In this document: one piece after another, positions 43,308 to 55,188 of the stretch
Numbering within the stretch: position 1 is the stretch's first letter
Layout: each line of letters starts with the position of its first letter
Source: Campanula takesimana
Taxonomy: Eukaryota > Streptophyta > Magnoliopsida > Asterales > Campanulaceae
Length of the DNA: 64,000 nt
Direction of reading: 5' to 3'
Assembly (NCBI GenBank): GCA_026119855.1
Contig: JAOWBW010000565.1
Coordinates: forward strand, 558,001 to 622,000
The notes under the pieces: generated by a model
What the model was told of the DNA's origin: nothing
The model's input: the letters and a program-made list of their open reading frames with translations, nothing else
Database searches by the model: none
Position numbers and translations under genes: made by a program

Positions 43308-46300
43308 GTTGATGTGCGTGTGTCTGGTGGTAAGCTATACAAGGGTGAAGTGGAAACATGTGATTTTTACTACAATCTTGCCGCAGTAAAAATCCAATCC
43401 GACTCCCCTTTACAGCCTGCTACTATTAGGCACTTAAGTGATGTCATGTCTGATGTTGATTCGAGTCAAGACCTACAACCGCATGAGGAAAGACCGTTCA
43501 AACTTCAACGTCATTCTAATTTAAATTTATTTAAGGTTCAGCTTGGAACCGAGATTTTGACTGCACAGCGTTCTTGGACTGACCGATATGGTATCATTTT
43601 TTCGACTGGAGTCTTTAGGTACGGTAAAGTAAATCTTACATTCCTGATCTATTGTTCTTAGAATATATATTTCGATTCAGTACTTCAATACATTTTCTAT
43701 GATACTGCTTGATTACTGCAACCCTTCAGTACACGTGGTCGGCTTGAAATGCATCGCCAGGAGCTCTTCTCGATAAAGGGTTCTAAGGCTAAGGTAATTG
43801 GCATGTTTCTGTGTGATGTTGTATGTTTTTCTTTTGGGTTCAGCATGAGGGAGTGCCTTTGTTACTTTGTATCTCTATCAGATGCTTCATGCCCTTGCAC
43901 TACTTAAATTTTAATGCATAATGTCGTGAGTCGGAACATTAATATACCACATTTTCATAAATTGCCATGTTGGACGTTCCATGCTCTACCATGGGTATTG
44001 CAACCTAGCTCTCTTAAGCTGGAACAAAATCATGCAACACATGGCGTAAATATAGTCGTGTCTGACTCTAGAACACATAGTGGTGTCCTTTACACGTAAC
44101 CAAACCTGAGTAACAAAAGTCAAGTGTAATGGTTTATTTGATGTAGCAATTTTATGTGTTTTGTTCCCTAACTTTAGCATATGTTGCCTGTTATGTAAGT
44201 CTGATAGATGATTGTTTATATTGCAATTTATTGACAAGAAAATTTCTTTTGTTGAAGTTAATTGGCGGGGGCGCAGTTATCAACTATTATGGAGAAGTCA
44301 TTGGCATCTGTTTAAGCAATGCTGCTTTCTTACCATTTAACCTAGTTTCCAGATGGTGGGATCATTTTAAAAGTTGTGGGTGAGTTTGTGTTCCAGTTTT
44401 TTGTGCATATGCTTGGCTGCTTTCTAGATCCTTATTCTAAATGCTCTAGCGTAAATAAATTTTAACTCCATCATGATAAGTGGGACACAAGACATGATCC
44501 AAATGACACTTTTCATTGATATAATGCTTAATGGTTCGTTTCTTATATAGCTTTCATAAAAAACGTGTGTGCTGCGTGCCCTCAAACACCGTTTTAGATC
44601 ACATGCTCCTTTTCATTGAAGAACCTGTTTTTCCTAAGCTTATGGAAAGACTATTTTATCCAAGGTAAAGAATCAGACTTAAAACAATCACATTTTACAT
44701 TAAAAATGCCAGTTGGTTTCCTAATAATGCCATATTACTTATAGCGGCCAGTTTTTGTTTTCAATTTTTTTTTTTTTTTCAAGTGGGGAACTCTGGGCAT
44801 TTATAAAAGTTTCATATTCTCTTAAAAGTGTCATAATCGTCAATAGAAGTGCCATAAGTGCCAGACTGTTTTTCTTCTAAGTGTAAAAACTCAATGTAGG
44901 GGCTTAAAAAGTGCCACATTCACCCTTGAACATGCCCCATCCGTAACTAAAAGTGCCACATCCAGCCTGAAAGTGCTGGACATTATATTTTTCCACGTAT
45001 GAATAGGTAAAAATGTACTCCCTCCGTCCCAGCACAAGTAGGACTAGAGGAGTGGGCACAATAATTAAGAAAAAATAATGTTTGTGTGGTAGAAAATGAA
45101 GAAATAATGAGTGGGGTAAATAGTAGTGTTGGTTGAATAAATTGAGTGGTGGAAAATGAATGAGTGGGGGTAAATGGTGGGGTAGGGTGAATAGAAATAT
45201 ATTAGAACATTTCCATTTTGGCAGTTTCACTTGTGGTGGGATGGACCAAAAGGGAAAGAAGTCTCACTTCTGCGACACTCGGATCCGTACCCGTGTCCGA
45301 CACTCGTACCCGAGTCCGAGCATCATAGATTTCCTCCATAGAGCATCCCTATCTACCAAGTATGAAACATTTTTTTCCTTAAGCTTGAAACTGCCACAAC
45401 GCATCTTAAAAGTGCCACATGCTTAAAACTGCCATAACATATCTTTAAAGTGGCACACGATGTGGCCTTACCATAACTTACGGAAAAACAAATCATTCAC
45501 AAGATTTTCACATACTCCCTCCGTTTCACGTGAATTGAGACTTTTTTCCCTTTTCGTCCGTTTCACCTCAATTGAGACTGCCCAAAATGGTAAACTTTTT
45601 AATATTTTATATTCACACAACCCCACCCATTTAACCCCACTAATTCTCTCTCTTCATTTTCCACCACTCATTTTATCCAATCAACACTACTATTTACCCC
45701 ACTCATTCTCTCTCTTCATTTTCCACCACACATTCACTACTTTCTCTTAATTATTGTGCCCATTTTTTTGGTCTCAATTCACATGAAACGAAGGGAGTAT
45801 ATGTTATACCTACTATTTCACCCACTTCCCAACAAAAATATTTTATTACCCCCTATTTCACTCATCTCCTAAAACTTTGGTCCATGGTCGACCGTAAAGT
45901 GCTGGGATAGAGGGAGCTTAAGGAAAATGCGGGGTATTGCACTTGGTCATTTGTCATCAAACACTCACCATCTATGCTTACATTATGTTGAAAGGTTAAT
46001 AGGTGAATGCAGAAGCAATTGTACTGACCTTTCAGTTTCTCCTGTTTGTAGTGTTGATTTTCTGGTTTGAAGATAGCTCTCATTTTAGAATGTCAAGATT
46101 TTATAATGAACTCCACTGCCTTGTATATAATGGTTGATCATTCATATAGGGAATTCCTTCGACCTTACCTTGGTGTGGAAGTTGCCGATCTTCGCGAAGC
46201 TGATACATATTTTTATGATCAGTTTGTTAGGAAATTCCCTGATATTGTGACAGGAGTTGTTGTGACAGAGGTAATTTATGATCTTATTCATATCAGTGGC

Positions 46301-49300
46301 GGAGCCAGGATTTTTTATGAATGGGGGCAAAAATTACACAGAATTTCAATGGGGGCAAATTAAAATTTTAGTATACTTTTACTTTTATTTCAAAGGGGGC
46401 AAGTTTCATTAAATTGCACTAAACCTCCAAAATTTTGTAAATTTTGCACTAGTAATTTTTTATTTTTTAAAAATCAATGGGGGCAATTGACCCCTTTGAA
46501 CATGTGCTAGCTCCGCCAGTGATTCATATGTCAACAACTAAATTTACTGATCTTATTCATCTAAGGTTTTTGTGTGGTGGTGTCAAGCTTTCACATGTGC
46601 AACATGGAGCATACATATATAACATGTTAATTTCCTCGTACCAGTTTTGATGTGTTTGCAGCTAGTGAGTTCATGGGAGGTGGTTTTGACGGTTTTAGTC
46701 CATTAATTATCTGTGACGTACCTACAATGCATTTTCTTACTATATACTTTCTAAATGGTTCTTGAAATTATAGTGTTAATTGGTAGTTGCTAGGCTGCTT
46801 CGGCCTTGCCTACCTAAGAAATGACTTTATATGTAGTTCCAGCATAAACTGTGTGAGTAGGCAGTACATATGTTTGCAAACTTTGCAAACCATTTTTATT
46901 CACTGGCATTAATAGCTATTTTACTTTCCAGATTCAATGCAGCGTTTAGAGCAACTATTGTGGAAACCCCTGACATTATAATCAAATTTCAGGTTAATTT
47001 AGTTTTTGAATAAAGAAAATATAAACAATTTTTATTTTTATTTTTTTAGGGCACCCCCGGTGGATTTTTTACTTGGGTCTATGTTTAAAATTGAAAATGA
47101 ATCACTCGAATGTTTAACACGGCTTGCTTTTCATAAATATAGCATTGCATGGAATACGTAACATACAGGTAGTAAAGTACTTCGTATGTTACTGCATGGG
47201 TTCACACATGCTCATAACTTTTTGGTTTCCTAAAATTAGTCAAGTTGTTACTTCATAGGAATGTGCTCCCCTATTTATTTGTTCACACTAACCCTCCGTA
47301 TGGTTGGAGGAAAACATTTTCCTAGGAAAATGATATTCGTAAATAACTAGGACTCTGAATTAAACTTTACTCCGTTTGATTGTGTAAAGAAAAAAGGAAT
47401 GGGAGAGAAAAATTGGGTGGGTGGGGGGGGGGGGGGGGGGAGGAGGGGAAGGGGTGAACATTTGGCATTCCTTCATTTGAAAAGGAAAACTAATTGTTCT
47501 CGGAAAGAAAATATTTTTATTTCATTTTTTTGCGTTCCCCCCAACCTAAACCGAACAATGGAAAATGGGAAAAATATTTTGGAGGATGACCGAACTCAGG
47601 GAAGAAAAACTCAGCAAAGAAAAACTCAAAAAAAATATTTTAAGTCTGTAAGAGAAACTTACTTTCATTGATTTCAAAAACTACCTGTACATGACTCCAA
47701 AACCTCACTATAAACAGCCCTAACACAATCTAATAACTTCCCACTACTCTAAGAAAACTGCCCACTAACAAGGAAATAAACAAATTGAAAAATAATAAAA
47801 TAAAATCCCAAAACAGAAAAATGACATTTTCTCCCCTTAAACAACCTCATATGGCTAAAATCACGTCTAGACACCCTGTAGGTGTGATCCGATATCTAGA
47901 GCACGTTCCACATGTCCGTGCCAAATTTTATGGCATTCCAAGATCGTGACTTTTTGACCCAAATTACCCTGCATCATAGAATTCATTAACTAATGTTATG
48001 GTGACAAATAATGAAGATTTCAGTGATTAGGGTATAAAATAAATTAGAAAAGTTAGGAAAAAAAATTAAGAAACCTTATATATGTGTCCCTATTTCTGTT
48101 TTTGTTTAGAGCTTTGGACCCTAGGCCCCCTGAACCAGATCATAAACCCATAAAAACCCAAGTTGAGATGAAAATTCCATATAAACCCAGAGCTAGTTAA
48201 AGGACAAAAATACCCTCACTGCCCAAGCCCACATCCCAGCCCACTCCTGCCTCACCAATCATGCTCTACTCTTATAATTAGAGTATAAGAGTAAAAAAAA
48301 AATCACTTTTTTCCAACTTTTAATAAAAAAATAAATAATATTTTTTGGTCAAATCCGGTCAAACTCTCATAAGTGACGTATAAGACAAGTTCCACTCTTA
48401 TAATTAGAGTATAAGAGTCAAAATTTTTCACTTTTTCCAACTTTTAATACAAAAAATAATATTTTTTTGTCAAATGTCGGTCAAACTCTTATAACTAAAA
48501 TATAAGACATGCTCTACTTTTATAATTAGAGTATAAAAGTCATTTTTTTTCACTTTTTCCAACTTATAATAAAAAAACTAAATAATATATTGTTGTCAAA
48601 TCTGGTCAAACTCTTATAACTAACGTATAAGACCTGCTCTAATCTTATAATTAGAGTATAAGAGTCAAAAAAATTTCACTTTTTTCAACTTTTAATAAAA
48701 AAAATAAATAATATTATTTGGTCAAATGTGGTCAAACTCTTATAACTGACGTATAAGACCTGTTATACTCTTATAATTAGAGTATAAGAGTCATTTTTTT
48801 TACTTTTTCCAACTTTTAATAAAAAAATAAATAATATTTTTTGGTCAAATACTGTCAAACTCTTATAATTAACGTATAAGATCAATTCTACTCTTATAAT
48901 TAGAGTATAAGAGTCAATTTTTTCACTTTTTTCAACTTTTAATAAAAAAAAAAAAAAAAAAATTTTGTCAATGTAGTCAAACTCTTATAATCTATGTATA
49001 AGACCTGCTATACTCTTATAAATAGAATATAAGAGTCATTTTTTTTCACTTTTTCCAACTTTTAATAAAATAAATAAATAATATTTTTTGGTCAAATCCG
49101 GTCAAACTCTCATAACTGACATATAAGACAAGTTCTACTCTTATAATTAGATTATAAGAGTCATTTTTTTCACTTTTTCCAACTTCTAATAAAATAAATA
49201 AATAATATTTTTTGGTCAAATCCGGTCAAACTCTCATAACTGACGTATAAGAAAAGTTCTACTCTTATAATTAGATTATAAGAGTCATTTTTTCACTTTT

Positions 49301-52240
49301 TCCAGGTTTTAATAAAAAAAAAATAAGTAATATTTTTTGGTCAAATCCGGTCAAGCTCTCATAACTGACGTATAACTGACTTATAAGACAAGTTCTACTC
49401 TTATAATTGGATTATAAGACTCATTTTTTTCACTTTTTCCAACTTTTAATAAAAAAAATAAGTATTATTTTTTGGTCAAATCCGGTCAAACTCTCATAAC
49501 TGACGTATAAGACAAGTTCTACTCTTATAATTAGATTATAAGACCTTTTTTTTTCAATATTTCCAACTTTTAATAAAAAAAAAAAAAAATTATGTAAGAA
49601 CATTCAAGTCAATGAATTGGCCTTGATTTTGGCCATTAACATTTGAATCTGAAGTTCACTAGTTCACAGTTGACTAGCTCTATGCAGCTAGCCAAAATCA
49701 CTACTATAGCAAAATTAAGCCAAGCTCCAGAAGACAATACAATGATCATAAACTATAAACAAATGACATCAAAGTCAAGTCAATGACAAACTCTGTCATC
49801 AAATATTAGCATGACAAACTATATCTTCAAATCCAAATCATATATCCAAATCCAAGAACAGATTTTCATAAATCAAAATCAATTTTTGCAATTAAACAAA
49901 CAAATAATCCATGCCTCTGTTCGAGAAGTCTACAGGCTCGCCGGAGTCGAGTCAGATCTAGACGAGAAGTCTACATGCTCGCCGAAGTCGAGTCAGATCT
50001 GAACTGAGAGGCCAAAAAAGAGTATACGTTCGCCGGACTTCAGATCTGAAGATAAGGCGAAAGGAGGCTCGTCGGACATCTGCAAGGGTTAGATTTGCAC
50101 AGATCTGCTTTGATTTAGTGCATATCTAGAAGGATTCATTGAGATCTGAAGCAACCACCGTCGGAGTGAAGGGCCCATTGCCGGAGAATATTCGCCAGCA
50201 TGAATTGGCCGGAGGTTGGCTGGAGGTGAGAGAGACAGTTAGCCGGAGAAGATAATAGCTGGCCAGGTTAAGATGAAAGGTTGAGGCTAGGGTTTGGGTA
50301 GAGAGAGAGAGAAAGCATGTGTGTGTGTGTGTGTGTTAGAGAGAGATTGAAGAAATCAGAAATGCAGAGAGAGAGAAGAGGAAGGTGGGTTTATTTTGGG
50401 CAAGGGGTAGAATTGGAATTTAAAAATTAATTTTGACTGGGTCAAAGGATGTTGGGTTTTGATGAAATTTTGATCTGGGCTTAGGGTATAGGTGGGCTTA
50501 AGCATATGAGTTGAGTTTTTATAACTTTTTGATCTGGGAATAGGGTTCTTGTGGAATTATGCCTTTTGCTTATCATCCTCTGTCCTTTTGCTTTTGTCTT
50601 CAGTCAGAGTTTTTAGTTAACATGTAATTTACAGTCATAAGGAGTGAATATTGAAACCTCAACTAATGTGCAAAACTTAGTCGGGTGAAATGCGTATAGA
50701 AATTAGTAAACATGAAAAAGTAATGTCAAAGCAAGTCCAATATTCTTGCATGTTTCTTGTGCGCCAGTGAATCAAGTATGGAGTATGTATAATTTCTGTA
50801 TACATATAAATGTTGCCATTTACGGACAATTGACCCAACAAAAGAATGGGGTTCGTGTGATTGAATTTTAGGTCACAAAGAAGCATATCCAAATTGGCTT
50901 TTCTACTTTAAAAATTGAATCTCTTATTATTATTTTTAACCTTTTTCTTTTTTAATAAATTGGTAGGAGTTACAAGTAGAACAGAGATCTGAATATTTCA
51001 AAGGTAACATTAAATGACCTTGACTTTTGCTGCTACATTATTCAAGACTGAAGTTTCTAGGACTTCCTCAATTTCCAGATTATGTTGCTGTGTTATGTAG
51101 GGTATATCTTGTTTTACATTATCTTCTTATCTGAGCTTTCCTGACAAAAGTGTGATGATTATTAGGGAACTTACTCTACATTTTGTTTTTGGAATGTTTC
51201 TGTTTTTTTTTTTTTAATAATAAATATCCCATAATTGTAAAAAATTTCATTGTGTTCCCATACTTGCATACTAAAGATTGTATGTTCTTGGCCCTTGGAT
51301 CTTCACCCGAGAGTGAGATCCGTACCCAAGATGGAAGGGTGATCATGAATAAGTTGTCTTCTTGTCTAATGGAAATAAGGCTTCTTTTGAGGCTGCTTGA
51401 GAAAATATATCGAATGTGTGGGTAACATAAAAAACGCATACCAAGGGTATCTAGTTGTATTGATGCTTGTCTTGGATGTATCAGGTTGAAGAAAAGTCTC
51501 CAGCTCATGAGTTTGGAATAAACCGTGACGATGTCATAATATACTGTAATGACAATTTAAAAGGGAGTAAGTTGGAGGTATGTGAGCATGTTCTTGTTTA
51601 TAGTTTTACCATTGTAAGATGTTTCCTTGCACTTCAATTTATAAACGTCTAATAGAAACAACCAAATCAATTTTTTCCTGCTTTGTTGGTTTTGGTCGTA
51701 CCCCTACCCCCCAACACACACACACACGTAGCATGTAACTACCACCTATCAGATTCATTTGGGCAACAAACTCTCGCATTTTGTTGGAAAGGCTATGTTG
51801 TTATTGTTAATATTGCAATTTTCTCATTCATGTGATATACCATCTACGCTAGATTTGAAAATTGCTTATTTCGATGTATTATGCCCTCTGATGAAGTTCT
51901 GGCATTTTGTTCTTCATGTGTAGTGTGGTGTCTTGTTATCCTTTTGCGTACATGCTTAGCAAAAAGTTACGTTACATGGCATAAATTGTGTTATACAGTA
52001 TTATGGCCGTGTATCCGTTCAAACCGTAGATTTTTTTTTTTTTTTGGTGTATCAATTGCGATGTTGACATTCATTTTACTGACCGGAATTTCCTTTTTAA
52101 TATTTCAGTTCTTTGAGAGAGTTTGGGATAATGCCGGGCGTGTTGTGAAGTTGAACGTTATAAAGGCCAGTGGTGGTGACCATTTGGAGAATCTTAAAAT
52201 AACTATTGGAGATACTCGTCCAGATGAATTATATGAGTAA
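43308..52240 (+). CDS. HtrA/DegP-like trypsin-PDZ protein, six 3' exons; catalytic residues lost
   Basis: Host gene of the S1C (Do/HtrA-like) family. Exons: 43308-43618, 43730-43793, 44258-44379, 46150-46270, 51485-51577, 52109-52240. All introns are GT-AG, all phases agree, and together they give 280 codons ending in TAA. Exons 1-3 are the second half of a trypsin-like barrel (GGKLYKGEVETCDFYYNLAA; GGGAVINYYGEVIGICL). Exons 4-6 are a PDZ domain (RPYLGVEVADL; VEEKSPAHEFGINRDDVII). The usual D of D(I/L)A is Asn here (YYNLAAVKI), and the GNSGGP serine motif reads LIGGGA, so it should be proteolytically inactive; several plant Deg-family members are known to lack catalytic residues. The exon with the His and the N-terminus are not found, so the gene is either 5'-truncated or its upstream exons lie beyond the TE-filled region. 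No stops in the exons. Intron 4 is 5.2 kb, filled with repeats. Confidence 0.8.
45012..45260. mobile_element. Degenerate Stowaway-like MITE in intron 3
   Basis: Left end CTCCCTCCGTCCCAGCACAA; inverse match near 45225-45245 (cacttgtggtgggatgga). The right terminus is eroded. Confidence 0.6.
45515..45797. mobile_element. Stowaway-type MITE in intron 3 (283 bp)
   Basis: Ends CTCCCTCCGTTTCACGTGAA and inverse TTCACATGAAACGAAGGGAG, flanked by TA at 45513-45514 and 45798-45799. Confidence 0.9.
46294..46521. mobile_element. hAT-type MITE in intron 4 (228 bp)
   Basis: Terminal inverted repeats CAGTGGCGGAGC...GCTCCGCCAGTG (arms CAGTGGCGGAGCcAg / CTaGCTCCGCCAGTG) with an 8-bp target duplication ATTCATAT (46286-46293, 46522-46529). 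It starts only 23 nt after the donor of exon 4. Confidence 0.9.
46530..48261. other. Intron 4, first part
   Basis: No gene recognised. It contains a G14-type tract near 47423-47440 and purine-rich low-complexity DNA; short ORFs here look random. Confidence 0.55.
48262..49590. repeat. About 124-bp satellite, eleven copies, in intron 4
   Basis: Units begin CTACTCTTATAATTAGAGT at about 48264, 48392, 48517, 48640, 48766, 48889, 49010, 49135, 49259, 49397 and 49519 (spacing 121-138). Each contains the near-perfect hairpin ACTCTTATA-attagag-TATAAGAGT, then T-rich, TTTTTCCAACTTTTAATAAA and GGTCAAATCCGGTCAAACTC blocks. The first copies have GAGTATAAGAG, the last ones GATTATAAGAG, so the array splits into two subtypes. 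Confidence 0.9.
49591..51484. other. Intron 4, last part, with 5'-UTR-like minus-strand DNA
   Basis: 49600-50400 read on the minus strand is CT-rich, with ACCCAAACCCTAGCC and a short duplicated GACTCGAC(T)TC(C)GGCGAGC..GTAGACTTCTCG unit (about 49920-50000). It resembles the promoter/5'-UTR end of a captured gene or a transposon. No ORF supports a product. Confidence 0.4.
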
Positions 52241-52345
52241 GCTTAATCATTTTTTTTCTTTCGAGTAGTTGTTATCTTCTTAGTTTCAATACAATACTTG
52301 AGGCATTTGTATTCTTTGTTTCCCGCATTCCTAGATGTATTCAGC

Positions 52346-53753
52346 CAGTGGCGTATCTAGGATTCACGGTGAGGGGGGTAAAAAAATTATATAAAAAATA
52401 AAAAAACACACTAATAAAAGTAAATAAAAAACCCACATATAAAGCCATTACTTTGTGAATGTTTCAATTTCTTAAAATAGTTTTTCCAGCACTAACAAGG
52501 TCACAGCCTATACACAAACAAGTTAAGCCACAGGCTATAAACAAACCACAACAACAAGGTCAACGGCCATACACAAACAACATAAACAAGACCACCATCA
52601 TAATCATGTATTTGGAATGATAAAAAACTTATTATTAGACAAGATTATAATTCATATATAGTTTCTAACCTCCGGGACGGGGAGCCTCATTCGTTTAGAG
52701 CCGGAAGTAGTTGACCCACATGATCTTTTCAAATCTCGAGGAGGACCCATTTTCTGGTAGGAAACAGCTGGAGTTGGAATCCCAACTGAATTGAAAAAAA
52801 AATTAATAGTCTTGTTAGATATGAACACATACAAATACAAACTGAGAAGTTAAATTGTTAAAATCCCAATTACACATCAAGCAAAGAGAAACCTAGTTCA
52901 GACCCACAACAAATGCTCGGAAAAAATATTAGCATATTCAAAGTAAATTAAACAACGAATTCCAAAACGCAGTCACTATGGCTACTCAAATAGCAAAGTC
53001 ACACTACTCAAAGTGCACAAGGAGTAGCATTGGAACCCAAAATTACACAGAGAATGAAATGAGCGCACTGGAATTGGGTAAAGATTAAACCAGATTGAAC
53101 ACGGAGAGCATGACACAGTAGAAATTCACCAATAATGTCTTATGATTTTAAACCATCTTTCTCTTAGTTATCATTTGCAGTTGTTCACTACCCAGAAATC
53201 ACAAGATTTAGAGAACTTGGACTGTTATACAATGACTGTTATACAATTTAAAATGCACAAATACAATATCGGTAACCGTAATATGCAAATTATATTGTTT
53301 TACTGTATATTTCAATAAGATTAAAAACTCCGATTGAAAGAATGAAACCCTAATTTTTGGGGAATTTAGGGATTTGGGATTTGAGATTAGAAACAGAGTA
53401 AAAGGAGAGACAAAGGAGAGAAATAGTACTACTACAACAGGAAAATATAATGGCTGCTCCGGCCATGGCTGCGGCGATCGTTGAGTTCGAACTCTCCTAC
53501 CCTCGTCCGAACTTGCAATCGCTCATAGCCTCAAAGACCCGCCAACAGCAAACAAATGGATTAGTCAGGGTTAGGTTGTGTAAAAACGAGTTTATATATG
53601 TTGCAATTGATTGAAAAATTTGATAGGGGTCAACTGAACATTTTTAGGGGGGGTTAAAGCTATAGTTTGAAATTTTTTAAAGGGCCAAATTCAGATAAAC
53701 GGAGAAGTCAGGGGGTCAATTGACCCTCCCTCCATAACGTGCGTCCGCCCCTG
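52346..53753. mobile_element. Non-autonomous hAT element (1408 bp)
   Basis: Ends CAGTGGCG...CGCCCCTG (inverse CAGGGGCG) with an 8-bp target duplication TATTCAGC (52338-52345, 53754-53761). No transposase. It lies about 100 bp downstream of the HtrA-like stop codon. The right part carries a short ORF with a 5'-UTR-like leader, possibly a captured exon. Confidence 0.88.
53450..53614 (+). CDS. Short ORF in the hAT element, possible captured first exon (54 aa)
   Basis: An ATG in fair context (gaaaatataATGGC) follows AAACCCTAA and purine-rich DNA typical of plant 5' UTRs. The peptide begins MAAPAMAAAIVEFELSYPRP and ends at TGA 53612. Its GC content is much higher than the surrounding element's. 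No family recognised. It may instead be read only up to a lost splice donor after about residue 40. Confidence 0.35.
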   Translation: MAAPAMAAAIVEFELSYPRPNLQSLIASKTRQQQTNGLVRVRLCKNEFIYVAID

Positions 53754-53761
53754 TATTCAGC

Positions 53762-54476
53762 TGTCTATCTTTGTGGATATCCCGTTCTTCTCTAATCTTA
53801 ATATCTTATTTCAATGGGGGGGGGGGGGGGTGGGAATTTAATGGGCTTGGCATCACAATTCACTATAACAAGTGAAATGTGCATTACCCTAAGTTGATCC
53901 CCTGGATCTCTAGGTAGGGGATGACATTAGTATTGATTTTAATTTTTTTTTTGACTATGCGAACACAGTCAGTTGAGATTGAATGTTTCTGTCCAGGTGG
54001 GAGCTTCCTGATAATAATTTTTTGGTTTGAACATGCTTGACTGATAATTTTTAAAGTCATACCACATATTCTTTAGAAATGAATTAATACATCAAATAGA
54101 CAAAAAAAGAATAGTATCGCTTTTTGTTATATTCATGTTAGAATATAAATGTTTCTATCATCACCTGCACATCTGTATTGAGATTGAATGTTTCTGTCCA
54201 GGTGAGCTTCCTGATTGTCGAAAACTTGGTAAATGCATCGCGTAAGTGTGCTTCATGAACACAGGAGAGCTTACACACGTCCCGTCGATGTCTTGTTGTC
54301 ATGAGGTTGCGTTGTGTTATTTTGGCGGTAATTACATTGTGTTAGCAACACATCGTAGCTTTGGAAGTCTTTTGATGTGAGTTTTTGAAATGCAGTTCGG
54401 CTCTTAAGGTGAAGTTCATTTAATGATAACATAGCGCTAATTTATTTTTTTTACTGTTCAAAGAGAAATTCATAAA
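53762..54476. other. Intergenic DNA, no gene seen
   Basis: A G13 tract lies at 53816-53830. A 30-bp phrase TTGAGATTGAATGTTTCTGTCC occurs twice (about 53973 and 54178). Otherwise featureless. Confidence 0.5.
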
Positions 54477-54478
54477 TA

Positions 54479-54728
54479 CTCCCTCTATCTCGGAGAGATG
54501 GTTTCATTTTTGATTTTTTATGGTCAACAAAAATGATCTTTGACCAAGCATTGGTGACGATCTAATCATTCTAGTGAAATTCTGAAATTTATAATTGATA
54601 AATCATTAAGTGATTTATCAAAAACAATTTTTAGAACTTCATTGTGATCATTAACTTGACACCAATGTTTGGTCAAAGATCATTTTTGTTGACTATAAAA
54701 AGTCAAAATAAGACTATTTTTCTAGGTA
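54479..54728. mobile_element. MITE with long inverted arms (about 250 bp)
   Basis: Arms of about 65 nt: TATGGTCAACAAAAATGATC and TTTGACCAAGCATTGG (54520-54557) are mirrored at 54663-54700. Left end CTCCCTCTATCTC; right end degenerate. Confidence 0.7.
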
Positions 54729-55008
54729 TAACGCTCTATGGAAGGCACCAAGTAAGAATATGTTAAATCAAAACAAATCTAACAAAAACCAAAGACCAAT
54801 ATTTTCTTGTTGAATTGAGGATCTCAAATTTTATGAATGCACTATGGCATACCTCGAACTGTGTGATCATACAAACCTCACAGATGGAGGTGTACAATGA
54901 AAACCATTAGAACTGAAATGAGAACTCTTGGGTGGTGTATAATAACAATTTTGTTTCTTTTTTTTTTATATATATAAATTCCAAGAAATCCAAGGTTGTC
55001 CAACCACC

Positions 55009-55179
55009 GAGTCCAAATCTTCTGTACCACTTTGTGTGCCACTTCATGTGCCACAAGTGATCTAATGGCTCACAATTGTTAAGAGTGGTATTATTGTAAT
55101 ATTATGCAAACATGTGAACGGTTAGATTAGAAGTGGTACATGGAGTGGCACACAAAAGTGGTACAAGAGATCTCGACTC
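55009..55179. mobile_element. Mutator-like MITE (171 bp)
   Basis: Ends GAGTCCAAATCTTCTGTACC and inverse GAGTCGAGATCTCTTGTACC, arms about 45 nt, flanked by a 9-bp duplication CCAACCACC (55000-55008, 55180-55188). A 9-bp duplication is typical of Mutator. Confidence 0.8.
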
Positions 55180-55188
55180 CCAACCACC

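Noticed and set aside
47399..47671. ORF beginning in the G14 tract
   Set aside because: Low-complexity start, purine-rich and no similarity.
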